Assembly (NCBI GenBank): GCA_029962745.1
Contig: CM057162.1
Location: forward strand, 5,463,802 to 5,527,801
DNA length: 64,000 bases
DNA from: Echinometra lucunter
Taxonomy: Eukaryota; Echinodermata; Echinoidea; Camarodonta; Echinometridae
Reading direction: 5' to 3'
Of the stretch, positions 1 to 12,432 are shown piece after piece (the stretch's first letter is position 1; each line of letters starts with the position of its first letter). A program made the position numbers and the translations under genes. A model generated the notes under the pieces. It was not told the DNA's origin, did not search any database, and saw only the letters and a program-made list of their open reading frames with translations.

Positions 1-2707
1 CAGCAACTTTTATGCTAAGTTAGAAAGAATTTATTTACATCCCGCTTTCTTGCACCAATTTTCCAACTTACAACCTTCTTAAAAGTACCAAAGGTATGTT
101 CTACTATATCAAAACACAACAAATAAAACAATATTTATACACAGAACTGACAACACTCATACAATTAATACATCTTGAACGATAATTACAATATAAATGA
201 ATATCCAGAAATGTACAATCTTTTACATGATAAATCCAATCAAAAACAGAAAATTTAATATATTCAATTGGCTAAAGTACTTTCTGATCTTTTATTAAAA
301 AAAAAAAAGATACCACTTCTTCCCCCTCCTAATATTTGTTTTAACTAAGACAACTCAGACTACGGTCTATGGAAAATGTGTGTTACATTGAAATCAAATC
401 GTGCTCAATGGGTTACAGAAATTATTTATTAGTAAACAAAATGAGCAGAAGCCTATAATCAGATGTATCTCAGGCAATTGCTGGAAAAGACAAAAAAAAT
501 CATGAAACTTGCACAAGTGTCATTACAGTTAAATAAAAATGTCATAGCCAGGATCGAAACTTGTCTTTTATGGTCACAATGCCATAATTAACGTCACGAT
601 TTTGTTCCTATTTCATTTTGATGATCAATTTCAGATGGCGTTTACATCAGGGTTATCTTTGGTACAATTGTCTGCAGAATTTTAATTGAAATGGAATGTA
701 CATCGCAAAACATGAACAAATTTTTAAGGCACAGCAGAATATTTCATACAGAAGTTACAGGAATAACTTGGTGATTTCCTTACGTACTTATGACCATTCC
801 ATTTCTTTTTTTTTGGCCCCAGAATAACTCCACATTTTACCATTCGGTTTTTATATTTCTAACTCCTAAGAGCGATGATCCCATATTCTATGTAAAATCT
901 TTGCAAAGAAAGAGGTCCAAATTCAATCGCTATCATTCTTTTCAAGTCTTGAAAGAGAATTGAAGTTTGTAAAACAAAAGCAATATTTATCTTTTTTCTG
1001 TTTTTTTTTTTTTTCAATATAATAATTCTGTGGCAGTTCTTTTGATAACACATAAAATAAAAATGTGCACACCATATAAAGCGCATTTCAACTATACTGC
1101 ATTCTCCTAATACACAACAAATCAGGATACAGCCAAAGACACTTCTGTGCACACTTTAGATTCTGTTTATTGATATTATTTGAAAGTATAACAGTTTTTT
1201 TCTCATAACTAGTTTTTTTTTTCTTTTTCTTTTTCATTTGGTAACCCAATACATAATGAACAGCATCTGCTATACACTCTACTACCTGTGACTAGCCACA
1301 ATGGGGCTATCAAATTTTCATTCGACTGCAAGATTATCATTAGAGAAATCATTTCACAGCAGTTTTGGAGAATGAACCAGCATTCGCAAACAAGAAATTT
1401 ATAGAGAGAGAGAGAAAATGCATGTGAAGTTCTCAGGAATATTTTGATGCAAGCATAATTTAGTGACAGGCAGCATAGACTGAATATATTCATATGACCC
1501 TTGAGTAACATTTGTCATCAGAAACAGTGCAAAGAATCAACTCATTTACAATTATTATTTTACAATGCTCTTCATTTTGCTGCCAATTTGGTGATCAGCA
1601 GAATAATTCGGGAGTGCCAACATATTTGAAAGATATTTTGCCACTAAACTGTTTATTTAATCTTAAAAGAACAAATGGTATCACTGATAAAAATTTATCA
1701 ATATAAGATACTTGGTGCAATATGAAATATCACTTTAGATTATAATGGAACAGTCTTGTGTAACGATTTGTTTAAAATATTATCTTACAACTTAAACTTT
1801 CTCTTGAACAAATACAATAGTGGCACTCTGCATAACTTTACTTTCAACAAAATGATATACTGGTCACTGTGAAATGATTAGGAAATGAGTACACTAACAT
1901 GTATGGTACAGGTGCAGAAAATATCTTAGCTGACAATGAAAGCTTTATTCCAAATTCTACTAATTCATTTATCTACCATACCTTGACTATGATGACCTAA
2001 AGAAAAATGTTAAGTAAACTGTTGCATCTTTTTATTTCCTTGTTCAAATAAGCGAATGCTTGCAGATTCCAAGAGCCCCATCCACACCACGCATTAATTT
2101 TAAAAAAATACTCTGAATTTATGCCTTTACGGTAAGTTGAAGCAAGCAGGTGATGCAATCCTCCATCTCCAGGTATTAACATGTATCTATTCAAACTGCT
2201 TTATTTTGAGTAATCCTCTACAAAGTTACAAGTAGAGGGAAACCTGAGCTTCCTAAAGCCAACATGACTGTGCAACCAGCTGTAATCTAGTCCACTTTTC
2301 TTTTTTCCCTAAACAGCAGAAGAACTTGCCCCCATCAACGTCTTGGATTTACGGATCACCTATCTCAGTATTTTACAGGTTTGAATGCGCATTAACTGTG
2401 TTTCACTTTGAAATCATGAAGGATAGATGCCTGAAATCAACATTTTCTCTTTTCCTGTTCAACGTAATTCCACCTCTGCAGAAATAGAAGGGCATTAACC
2501 CATATTTTTTAATGCAGAGTTTTACCGTAAGTCCTTATGGTTCTCACCAGAAGATTGTTCTTGCAACTCTGCAATCCAATGTGTCTGGATGAAGTAATTC
2601 TAGGTGCTCTCTGGTAAATGTAAGAATGGTGATGATAAACAATGATTTTGAGAGTAGAGAATCCAGTACCACACGTTGCTTATTTACAGAGTTTTGGCGC
2701 CTTCTAC
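1..2707 (-). other. Probable 3' UTR and downstream flank of the receptor-like gene
   Basis: This stretch follows the stop codon of the minus-strand terminal exon. No convincing coding exon was seen in it on either strand. It is AT-rich, with several TTTATT words on the plus strand (for example near 30, 290, 425, 1165, 1650 and 2030), which read as AATAAA poly(A) signals on the minus strand. Any of them could end the transcript, so the UTR length is undetermined. Short T and A runs occur; no full transposable element was recognised. That part is 3' UTR is inference from position only. Confidence 0.4.
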
Positions 2708-2824
2708 TCAGACCAAAATGGATGAATAGACGACAACATTGTCTGGGTTTTGAGGGACCTGTCTTTCGGTGTGGCCCGCATTTGTTGACAGATCCAAATC
2801 TGCATAGTGCATGCCCGGCGACTC
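2708..2824 (-). CDS. Terminal coding exon: receptor cytoplasmic tail with tyrosine motifs
   Basis: The minus strand shows a strong 3' splice site, a long T/C tract ending TTTTTTCAG, followed by 38 codons and a TGA stop. The peptide starts ESPGMHYADLDLS and ends VVVYSSILV. Two tyrosine motifs are visible: HYADL (residues 6-10) and VVYSSI (residues 31-36). The second fits the ITIM consensus (I/V/L/S)xYxx(I/V/L). The first has Met at -2 and is only ITIM-like; it also fits the YxxPhi endocytic signal. The ~26-residue spacing does not fit an ITAM. In this receptor class, phosphorylated tyrosines of this kind bind SH2 proteins at the inner membrane face. The exon starts in phase 0, matching the exon at 11997-12066. 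No enzymatic domain is present. The receptor role is inferred from the motifs; the exon itself is well supported. Confidence 0.75.
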   Translation of the reverse strand, partial: ESPGMHYADLDLSTNAGHTERQVPQNPDNVVVYSSILV

Positions 2825-3028
2825 CTGAAAAAACAGAGAGAAAAAATTATGATCATTATAGTAAAGAATGGAAATAGTCATAACAAAGAAAAAAATAAAA
2901 TATATAAAATACTGGGTAAGCAAAAAAAAACAACCCAACAATCATTACAGCAAGATAATACACCATAATGATAATAAAATAATAAAGGCTATATTAATGG
3001 TTGTAATAAAATGTAAACACAGAAGAAA

Positions 3029-3049
3029 AGTAAGAAAGAAGAAAGAAGA

Positions 3050-3088
<39 letters not shown>

Positions 3089-3127
3089 AGAAGAAGAAGA
3101 AGAAGAAGAAGAAGAAGAAGAAGAAGA
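3029..3127. repeat. (GAA/GAG)n purine microsatellite
   Basis: About 100 bp of GAAGAAGAG-type trinucleotides, followed by A/G-rich sequence to about 3200. The apparent poly-Glu or poly-Ser frames are products of the repeat. Confidence 0.9.
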
Positions 3128-4878
3128 TTTTAAAAAAAAAAGGAAAAGGAAGAAGGGGAAAAAGAGAAAGAAAAAGAAAAGAAGAAACAAAAAAAGAAGA
3201 GAAGAAATCAACATAATCATTTTCCCCGACACTGGAATTCCAACCGAATAATAAGCATCATCCCCTTTCCTTGGAGAGGAATCATGATTCTTTTTTAATT
3301 TGTTTGTGCACCATTCACATGCATGCATGCAGGGCAACATTCAATGAAACCATAATGGATTTACAGCACCCCCCATCTGTCTCTTGGGTAGAGAGTGGGA
3401 TATTCAGATGAATGCAGAGCGAAAGGAAAGAGGAACACATGGGCAGTGAATCACAGTGATGAGGCTACGGAAAGCATCTAATTGCAAGTAAGTCTGAGCT
3501 CACACAAATGATGAACCTTAGGTAACTAACTTGTTCAGTCAATCCAAATGCTTGCACTTATGGATGGGACAATATTACAAGGGAGAAAAATAAAAAGGAA
3601 GCAAATAAAGCTCCTCCTCGCAAAAGGGCGTAGACCTGTCTTTTGAAGCCCATACAGTTTCATAAGTACATGTACCCCTTTTTTTCACCGGGGGGAGGGG
3701 GGGGGGGGGTTGTCAACCAGTGCGAAGTGCTACAGCATATCCAATAAGGTTTCTATGCACCCCTCATTTTCCAAAGGGGTAAAAAAAAAAAAAAGAAAGT
3801 CCAATCACAAGGGGCTAAAACAAAACTGGATATGTCACTGCTATAGCAATATTTCTCTTGCAAAAAAAGTACCATGGTACCACAGTACTTTGATGGTATA
3901 ATTTCTATTGCTGTACCACGGGTATAATGATACTATTGTTTACAAGAGATGGTATGATGACCTTGGGCTGGTACATCAGTCATAAGGATAGCAATCAAAG
4001 CAACATATAGCACTGCATTCCACTTGCCTAAAACCTTCAAGCACAAGATCAGCAGCTATCAATAAAAGGAGTTTTGAAAGCAATGACTACTTCGGGAGAA
4101 CCCTAAAAACTTTTTATTTTCAAGGATTTCATAGGGTTGTCATAGAGTGCACTGTCCATGAAGTATTTGGAACTTATGCATGCAGGTTGCTCCTTTTTCT
4201 TTGAATTTTTAAGTTGAATTCTGTAATACTGCTGGCTCATGGTACATAGTGTAATAATTGATGAATTTTTTTACTGTCCTTGTAATCATTTTCTTGTTAT
4301 ACATTTGCTTAATTACTATGATATTTATATTTTGCCTTATGCCCTTTTTTTTTGCACCAATAATTGTAAAGCGCAGAGAGAACTACTCCAGTTATTATGC
4401 CCTCAATAAGTATTCTCAATTATTATTTTGCCCCAGAACCATCAAACAAACCCATGATTGACTGGATATGACAAAGTTTATCACTTTTCCTATCAACTTT
4501 AAAACACTCATTGAGCCAGGCAAGCCAGTTAATGATTATGAAGAGAAAACAAACCTTGAAAGCCATTTGTTTTGACGGAAGGCAGATAAAAAAAGAAAGA
4601 AAGCAAATAGATCATACACAAGAACCCACTGTGGCAAATAAGATACTATGATTTCAATACAATTTCCTTTTTCTGTTCTAGAAAAAAGTGTTACCAAAAA
4701 TACCCCTTTTCTAGTTTTCTTGAATGACCGAGCAGATCCTATTTTTGTATTAAGTGGGAGGATATGCAAGAACATTTAGCATCAAACAAATCTAAATGCA
4801 CAGGCATGAAATATGTTTTTCCTTTAGGAAGTATGGGCATGGACATTGTTTTATGCTTGATCCAGTGGCCAGGCTGTG

Positions 4879-5301
4879 TTAAGCCCGGCGAACACTGTAC
4901 GATCTGTCTGCAATCCGATTTTTGAAAAATTTGTATAGCATTTGATATGACCATTCAAACGTGTGTAATCTTAATGATCAAAGTTCCAAAGAGTCATATG
5001 AATACTAAAATTGAAATTCCGGGCTATTGCGAGTCTCCTTGAAGGAATAAAAGCAAAGTCAATTCTGAATCGTACTGATATCATGGCAGCCCTGCGATTG
5101 TCTACGATTTGAAGCCAATTTGGCCTTTACTCTGACCAAAAGGCTTGCGGTTTACTAAAAAATTTTATCTTCGTATTCCTATCATTATTCCAAACTTCAT
5201 ATAAGATCATTTTACCTGTTTAAACTTTCATATCAAATGCAAAATGCAATTTGTTTGAAAATCGGGTCGCAGTTGGATTGTGCAGTGTGTGCCGGGCCTT
5301 A
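4879..5301. mobile_element. F element copy 1 (~420-bp TIR MITE)
   Basis: The left end (TTAAGCCCGGCGAACACTG) is roughly inverted at the right end (..GTGTGTGCCGGGCCTTA). The interior is also roughly self-complementary, with arms containing CATTTGATATGACCAT and TTTCATATCAAATG. A second copy lies at 33230-33651. No transposase is encoded, so it is non-autonomous. Confidence 0.65.
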
Positions 5302-6443
5302 CACGTGGAACTTAAGGAAGGACATGACATAACACCAACCACACGTGAGTAAATGAGTGAGCGGGGTGCATGCAGCTATTGGGGTGATGTCAGGAGTACC
5401 TCAAGCAAGCTACGCCACCTGATATCCAGCGTTTGTGGCACCTCTCCCCTTCTGATTGCATTAAAATGAACAAAGACTCACAAATGAGACCAAGTCAAAC
5501 TGTATCTTTCAATTCAATTCTTCAAATGCTTCTACGGACCAGATTTGATATTGTTGGATGGTAAGGAAACCTTTTCTTTGAGATGTACAAAGTGATGTAG
5601 ATTCCTGATAAATACTTTCATCATTAGGTGAAATTTCTGTTGTCCTGTATCAGTGGGTCTGACATGAATCTGGCTCAATAAAAAACTTTCAGTAACTCCT
5701 TGGTAACTTCAAACCCAAATCTTAAAGCTCACGTAAACAGTTTTGATAGGACCAAGAAACATGGCATGAAACTGATTAACTACAGTCTTGCAACTGTCCG
5801 ACCTACATAAACGGATACATGCGTGAAATCATGTGATATTCCATTCAAGATTTCGGATGAATACCAGTGTAAATATTTGAAATGAATACAATGTAACGGT
5901 TACATTTTGCCCTACACTAGGACCCCCTGAATATAGTATAGTGACAATGAATCTCTATGAAGACAAAAGAGAAAAATGTCTTTTGGTGCTGGTTAGTGCT
6001 GGTAAACTTTAATCATTCAATCTTTCAAAAAATCCAAAAGAAAATGCTATCCATCTTATTTCCTGAAAATGTAAAACTTTCAATTGGAGTAGCATACAAA
6101 TCTGCTTTCAGAATTGGTACAACTTCTGCTATGGGCATGAAATTCAATATGATAGAAAACATAAAAAAGAAAGAAGAAAAAAAAAATAACGAAGACAGTC
6201 AAGTGAGGTTTGTTTTGAAGAGGAGACAAGTGCTTTCATCTTATGGGATTTCATATGAGAAATCCTATACATGTGAAACAAGGAAACAGGAATGGAAAAA
6301 TAAGAAAGTTTCTTTAATCTTCAGTTCAAGATGAAAACATAAATTAAACAGCTAAGATAGATCACTTGGGAAAGCATTAAAATTTCAATTTCCATGAAAT
6401 ATGTTCTACTCAACTGATGTTTTGGCAAGTGCTATGGTATTAA

Positions 6444-6939
6444 TTAAAGGCATTGGTTAACATTGTTATGATTTTAAAAAAATCTTGTTTTGTTACTTGA
6501 AAATGGGATAAATATAAGGGTTATAGTGTAAAAATACCAGTCTGAAAGTTTCAAAGTATAATATCCACAGGAAGTATTTTTAAATATCAAAAATGTGAAC
6601 CAATGTTTGAAAAATATATGATGGTCGGTTGCACAGAATAGACATAAGGAGTGCGCATGCGCGTATGACTCACCTTACCGTACTGTGTGTATTGGCGAAT
6701 CACGCGGCGGGAGGCACATAACGGCATTTTCAAATTCAAGCAAAGTGGTCCTCTTAGTGATTGTCTCGTGAGACGAGGGATAATAAAATCGCTGTTTTCG
6801 TCTAACTTACACTTTTTCATTCCAAATTATGGTTGGTTTCAGGGTTTTTGAGTACAAATACAAGTACTCATACACATGTTTCATCTTAGTTTGAGAATTT
6901 TTTAAATCAGCTACTCACAAAGTTAGCCAATGCCTTTAA
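6444..6939 (+). mobile_element. D element copy 1 (~496-bp TTAA-flanked MITE)
   Basis: It begins TTAAAGGCATTGGTTAAC and ends GTTAGCCAATGCCTTTAA, so the ends are imperfect inverted repeats with TTAA at both edges. It is near-identical to 55008-55491, and 48244-48473 is an internally deleted relative. Its minus-strand 77-codon open frame is shared with the 55-kb copy, but most differences between the two change amino acids, so the frame looks fortuitous. Confidence 0.75.
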
Positions 6940-7275
6940 TCAAGCAGTGTTTAACCCTTTACCACCTAGTATCAACTAGCGTCACAATCGTACCATCAAA
7001 TTAAAAAATTGTAAAAATCGTTTCCCCCTTTTCTCCAGGTAAACCAGGGAACTAGGTAATGGCTAGAACACTTCAGAGCAATATCTACAGAATAATTTTC
7101 AGCATCAGTGACTGCACAAATGATATCAGCATTTGAAGAAAGTACCACAAGAACCGTCATTATTTTCCCCCCAAATCAGTTCAACAGGCAAGGAATTAAT
7201 TCTCTTGATGGTAGGACTTGAGAATCCACTGAATTTGCACAAATATCTCCAAGTTTCATATTCTCACTTTCTGTA

Positions 7276-7692
7276 TTAACCCATTCGTGACAGAAATTAT
7301 TTAAAGCCTAATTTGATCAGCTTTTATTCTTCAAATTGGCAACACCAACATTATTATTTTATTGCTATATTTTTCTTATAAAACGTCATGTATCTGAAAT
7401 GAATATAAATTGACGGAAATTATGATGAGAAGTCAAAAAGTTGCCAATTTGCAGGGGAAAACGGTGATTTTAAACCTTCTATCACATTGCCAATTTAAGG
7501 ATTTTAATGCTTATTTTCCTGTGAAAAATTTTCAGCATCAAACAAAGAATATTGACGCAACCAAAATGGGCACAGTTTGTGTAGATTTTTTTTGCTCTTT
7601 CTGCTCATGTATTTGGTATGATTCTTAGGGCTTTGCATCAAAAGATATTAGGCCAAACCACAAAATGTGGACCTCTGTCATGAATGGGTTAA
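7276..7692 (+). mobile_element. MITE-A copy 1 (piggyBac-like, TTAA flanks)
   Basis: The ends are TTAA|CCCATTCGTGACAG and CTGTCATGAATGGG|TTAA. TTAA target duplications with CCC..GGG termini are the hallmark of the piggyBac superfamily (established knowledge); assignment of this MITE is inference. Internal repeats of TTGCCAATTT/AAATTGGCAAC occur near 7336, 7440 and 7487. No transposase is present. Confidence 0.9.
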
Positions 7693-7805
7693 AGCATGCT
7701 ACATGCACATAATGCACCAACAATGCAGCATCTTGCACAGGATCATGATTACAGCCATAATAGTCCATCATTAACCCTTGTAAACCATGGCATCATTGAT
7801 CTTTC

Positions 7806-7942
7806 AGGGGAGTGTTTCATGAAATGCCTTGTCAGTGATTTTCACTGACAAAGTTGATCTCAGCCAGTCAGATGCAAGGATTTCAGAAACTTACAATTGT
7901 CAGTGAAAATCACTGACAAGACTATTCATGAAATGCTTCCCA
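7806..7942. mobile_element. E palindrome copy 1
   Basis: A ~137-bp imperfect inverted repeat: AGGGGAGTGTTTCATGAAAT..GTCAGTGATTTTCACTGAC on the left is mirrored on the right. Close relatives lie at 52888-52999, 57119-57258 and 57379-57522. It would fold into a long hairpin. Confidence 0.75.
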
Positions 7943-9136
7943 GATAACTTTTCTATTCCCTAAGGATGACCTAAGAGGACTTTCATGAAACCAGGCCAGG
8001 AATGACTGCTGAGGAGCTATAACTGGAGGAGCTTTCCTTCTTTAGGGTACCACATGGATAAATTAAAAAATAAGATTTCAAGTTGGTGTGATCTACTTGA
8101 CCTGAAAAGAGACCCAGATATAAAACCTGAAATTTTCAAAACAAAGTGGTGACTGGGCTTGAAATCGGGCAATAAGCTTGAAAACTGGCATCTGATAAGG
8201 TCAGTGAAAGAAAAAAAAAAATTGTTAAAGGGGGCAGTGTCGACAAGTTAATTGGCTGGTGGACAAATTTTACCTCTATCCTTATCTCTAAACAATGTCT
8301 AACTTTCAACCAAAACAGGAGGAAAAAATCTCAAGAGACGGTTGCTAATTTTTGAACTAAATAAACTGCCACAACTGAATGATCAATACCCAAGTTAGCA
8401 GTATGCCTAGTAGCTCTAAACTCAGTAGAAATAAATCAATATCTTAGTTACTTTGGGTTATCAACTATGTGGAAAAATAAACTTTGAACTTTGAAATTTG
8501 AACTCAGTGGACATTTGGATTCAATTCCATAAAGTTATCATGCAACAAAACAAGGCACGATTCTACAAACATCTGCAAAATGCCTGCATGCATGATGTTA
8601 AGGGCACAGTTTACCAAAGCCTGATAAAATCACGTTTTCTGTGAAAAACGCCAGTTAGTGAAGGGGGTAGCTGAAAAAAGACTTTCCCTTTTTACGGTTA
8701 TCCAGAACAAAGATAGCATACGCCACCTGTGAAAATAAGCCATGCCAGAAATGTTAAAGAAAGAGGGAAAGTGCATTTAGTTTAGAAATGATCGCTCCTT
8801 GAGGTTAGTTTAAAGTACTGCAGAGTTTACAGAAAGCCATCAGTTTGAAAAAGAATGAGGAAAATTTTCAGTTTGCACAAGCTTTCAGTTACTTTCAGAT
8901 TCACGCAAATGTTGAATTATAAATTAATAAAAATTTCAAAATTTATTAAGAAGGAACTTTACATGAAACTTTTAAATCCAAGCAACATGACACACACACA
9001 CAATCACTTTGACTAGATCTGAAGCAATAATCCTTAAATTATGCCCAGGATATCAAAATACAATCATTAGGCTAATATCAGACATAGGATCTCTTAAAGA
9101 TGCTTCTCCTCTCAGTAACACCTACCTATTGTGAGC

Positions 9137-9553
9137 TTAACCCATTCGTGACAGGAATTATTTAAAGCCTAATTTGATCAGCTTTTATTCTTCAAAGTGG
9201 CAACACCAACATTTTTATTTTATTGCTACATTTTTCTTATAAAACATCATGTATCTGAAATGAATATAAATTGACGGAAATTATGATGAGAAGTCAAAAA
9301 GTTGCCAATTTCAGGGAAAAACAGTGATTTTAAACTTTCTATCACATTGCCAATTTAAGGATTTTAATGCTTATTTTCCTGTGAAAAATTTTCAGCATCA
9401 AACAAAGAATATTGACGCAACCAAAATGGGCACAGTTTGTGTAGATTTTTTTTGCTCTTTCTGCTCATGTATTTGGTATGATTTTTAGGGCTTTGCATCA
9501 AAAGATATTAGGCCAAACCACAAAATGTGGACCTCTGTCACGAATGGGATAAT
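9137..9553 (+). mobile_element. MITE-A copy 2
   Basis: Same element and orientation as 7276-7692 and very similar to it, including the extended T run before GCTCTTTCTGC, so the two may share a recent ancestor. The left edge is TTAACCCATTCGTGACAG; the right edge has a mutated target site (GGGATAA instead of GGGTTAA). Confidence 0.88.
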
Positions 9554-10427
9554 TATTCCTTTCAAATGTGTGTTTTTGTATGCTCTATGTTACTTTTGAT
9601 GTTAGTACTACAAAATATCCAATATTACTTTAAGGATGCTCGATCTAATAGACTCTTCGTAATTCTTTGTCCTCCAAAATACAATATACACAAGTAATAG
9701 TCTACAATTCACCGGGACAAACATGTATTTGCTCAAAGAATCTGAGACATAAAATTATGAGGTATTTTAAATCATACTGTTTTGGTAAGAGGGAATCCTT
9801 TTAGAAATGTTTCATTTCTTTGTTTCAAACCAGTGCCAGTGGCGCTACTCTCTCTCTCTCTAAAAAAAGAATATCAGTTAAGTAGCTGAGGTACATTCAA
9901 AAGCTGCTAGAAAAGTAAGGCAGTCAAGGCAGTCTGAAGATTAAGAATTTCTCAGAAAGAAGCTTACACCAAGTTTTCCAGGTTATTGTAAAGTCAGAGA
10001 AAACATTGAATAAAGATGTTTCTTAAAAGAAGAGAAAAAAGTTTGCCAGGTGATGAAGTTCTAAAGAATCACTGGGGTTAGATTTTCATACCAGAAATTG
10101 AAGTCAGCACAAGCAACAAGAGGACAAAGTCATATGAAATCATGAAGAGCAAGAAGTGCCAGTAAGGTCATGCCCTTTGCCTAATTTCATGAGGTTACAA
10201 CACAATATAACATGATCTCTGAAACTCTGGCCCTACTTTGTAGGTGGAGAAGATTTTCCTTGCTCATTGCACTTGCGTTTTCATTGAAAACTGAGTTGTA
10301 TCAAGTTTGGAGTAGGTAGATTGCTCTTGCTGTCCCACTCTCCAATGGGACTGGGTGAAACTCAAGTTTCACTGACAGCTGTGAAAATCTATTCCATTTA
10401 TGAGACAAGACTGGCTTTATTCCATTA

Positions 10428-10772
10428 AAGGTGCGTTCAGATATGAGGCGACTTTGTGTGCATACACTTTTTGTGTACAGGTCTATGGGGTACAGGGCGA
10501 CAAAAAAATGTTGCTGAGGCAGCACACATTTTCGTTTGCTGCCTGGCTACAAAAAATGCGCACCAATTAAATTCCTAAAAATTTAGCGCAGAAATTGTTG
10601 CCATGATATTGTTTGCGTAAGTTTTGACAAAATGCTCTCATATTTGAGAGTTGACGTGTTAATGCGCATTCATTAGCATAAGTGGCGACACAAAGTTACA
10701 TCATATCTGAACACAAAAAATGTGTGCACACAAAGTGGCGCCACAAAGTCGCCTAATATCTGAAAGCGCCTT
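10428..10772. mobile_element. C element copy 1 (TIR MITE)
   Basis: The ends are AAGGTGCGTTCAGATATGAG and ..AATATCTGAAAGCGCCTT, inverted repeats of roughly 25-35 bp rich in GGCGACTTTGTG. Relatives are at 15487-15769 and 20472-20775. It abuts a MITE-A remnant and seems to sit inside that remnant's left terminus. Confidence 0.7.
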
Positions 10773-10966
10773 ATGACAGGAATTATGTGACACCTTATTT
10801 GATCAACTTTTCTTCATTAAATAGGAAACATCAGTATTTCTTCTTTCATAGCAATATTTTTCTTATAAAAAAGTGATGAATCTGAATCTGAAATGAGTAT
10901 GAATTTAAAGAGAGTATAATGGCTTTCTTGAGAAGTTAAATAGTTGCCAAATTGCATGGAAAAGTA
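10773..10966 (+). mobile_element. MITE-A remnant (copy 8, left half only)
   Basis: It starts ATGACAGGAATTATGTGAC and continues through diverged forms of MITE-A landmarks: TTTGATCAACTTTT, TTCTTATAAAA, and GAGAAGTTAAATAGTTGCCAAA. The right half is missing and is replaced by a SINE-like fragment. Divergence marks it as older than the other copies. Confidence 0.6.
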
Positions 10967-10973
10967 CCGATGT

Positions 10974-11064
10974 ACAGCTTTAAGTCCTATCTGGGGGACT
11001 TGGTAATGAAGAGAAATGCCTTATCAGGTACTAGCACATTCACTTTGTTTTGAATTAAGGACAT
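10974..11064 (-). mobile_element. SINE fragment related to 21950-22127
   Basis: CAGCTTTAAGTCCTATCTGG and GGTACTAGCACATTCA align with the SINE body at 22018-22110 in the same orientation. The tRNA-like head is not recognisable. Confidence 0.45.
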
Positions 11065-11617
11065 TACAGGGATACTTTGCACAAGCATCACCAAAATTGG
11101 CCAATGCACCATGATGCATTCAACAGAATTTGACACCGCAAAGCTCAGGCCTACACCTACCCGAATAGCTCCAAATAATTGCTTCTGTCATGACGGACTT
11201 TCAAAATTTTGATGCAGAGTGCTGCAATTAGGAAACAAATTTCATATATTTTCTATCCTCGTTAATAGATAAAATGCCATTTCTGATTTGGACATACAAT
11301 TTAAAAAATAAAAATAAAAAGAGGAACTGGAAACATGACCCCCATATTACTACACTATATCAGAGATCCCTCTTGTATGCCAAAGTTGTACATACATGTA
11401 GTTGACAGTTTGGACAAATGATGCCCCTTTTTCACTTTCTTTGATAGTTATCTTTGATAAAGAGATGAATATGTAGGTACTAGTGGTGTAAATTACTTCA
11501 GACTGAAGATTTTTACACCATATCTAAAAATGCCACGATGAATATTGTACTTCACAATTTCATTCTTTGAATGCTAATTCAGCGCTACATACTTTTACTG
11601 AACAAAAGGTCCTAGGT

Positions 11618-11775
11618 CCTGTTGCATAAAACTTTCCATTGCTGGTAACTTGGCCATCAATGGTAACTGCCATGGAAACCTTGAATTTGATTGGCTGTTG
11701 AGCAGTGTTACTATGGTAGCTACCACTGATGGCAGAGTCTTCATTAATGGTATGTTTTATCCAACAGGGCCCTAT
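11618..11775. mobile_element. Palindromic element related to the E group
   Basis: The left arm, GTTGCATAAAACTTTCCATTG, and the right arm, TTAATGGTATGTTTTATCCAAC, are inverted. Inner arms read GGTAACTGCCATGGAAACC and TACTATGGTAGCTACC. A half copy occurs at about 53000-53075 (CCGTTGCATAAAACTTACC). Confidence 0.5.
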
Positions 11776-11996
11776 TACAGCATTCTTTCATAGGTGCAAA
11801 ATTTTAATTCGGGATCCCTGCAATTCTGACACGTAAACAGGAGCCCCTTGCACAGAGACAGCAGCCATTTTCACACCAAACCCCTGTGCAGAAAGCTGTT
11901 GTGGGGTCATAAGTAATTGTTCGTAAGCTCAGTGATACAGTTCAGAAATGGTTTAACAGTGTTGGTGATTGGAGAGAGGGTGTTTTGGATATTTAC

Positions 11997-12066
11997 CTGG
12001 CCAGGGCCTCTCGTATCAGGCATATCGCCTCCTCCTGGTGGTTTCTTTCTATCTACCATAGCATAC
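11997..12066 (-). CDS. Internal coding exon: receptor tail with YAMV motif
   Basis: Minus-strand acceptor TCTCTCCTAG and donor CAG|GTAAAT bracket 70 nt. One base completes a codon split by the preceding intron, then come 23 codons ending in phase 0. With the preceding exon the junction reads EYAMVDRKK, followed by a Pro/Gly/Asp-rich linker (PPGGGDMPD). YAMV fits YxxPhi, a tyrosine sorting or SH2-type motif, but Gln at -2 fails strict ITIM. Both phases match the neighbouring exons: GA + G makes the Glu codon, and CAG is followed by GAG of the terminal exon. That three-way agreement is the main evidence. Its upstream pyrimidine tract merges into a ~370-nt CT-rich stretch, an unusually long tract beside a splice acceptor. 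Confidence 0.7.
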
Positions 12067-12432
12067 CTAGGAGAGAGGAAAAGAAAGGGGAGGGAGAGGG
12101 ATGGGAGAGAGAAGGGGAGAAGGAATGGAAGGAGAGAGGGAAAGAGAGAAAGAGGAGGGGGGAGGGGAAAGGGAATAGAAGGAGAGAGAGAGAGAGAAAT
12201 GGAAAGAAAGTGGGTCACAAACGAGAGAGGGGGTGGGGTGGAAAGATGGAAGAGAGGAATGTGAGAGGAAAAAGGAGGGGGGGGGGAGGGAGAAAGGGGT
12301 GGGGTGGGGTGGGGTGGAAGGAGAGATGAAAAGGGAGATGGAGAGACAGAGAGATACAGGAAGGCAGAGAGGTAGAGAGGGAGAACGTAATAGCAGAGAG
12401 GGTGAGAGAGGGAGAGAAAGAAATGAGGAGTA
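12067..12432. repeat. GA-rich (CT-rich on minus strand) tract
   Basis: Nearly pure purine on the plus strand (GAGAGAGAGG, GGGGTGGGGTGGGGTGG near 12297). It directly adjoins the 3' splice site of the exon at 11997-12066. The long Ser/Leu- or Arg/Glu-rich frames here are repeat products. Confidence 0.9.

Larger units (their letters stand above)
2825..11996 (-). other. Large intron (~9.2 kb) filled with repeats
   Basis: It lies between two phase-compatible exons (donor GTAAAT at the 11997 side, acceptor at 2825). It holds a (GAA)n tract, one F element, one D element, two full and one partial MITE-A, a C element, an E palindrome and a SINE fragment, each listed separately. Open frames within it, including a 125-codon one at 5957-6334, lack splice context or recognisable domains. 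The remaining spans (3.2-4.8, 5.3-6.4, 8.0-9.1 and 9.6-10.4 kb) show nothing I can assign. Confidence 0.55.

Noticed and set aside
2868..3340. 127- and 131-codon frames with poly-Glu or poly-Ser
   Set aside because: They are translations of a (GAA)n microsatellite; no domain or splice context.
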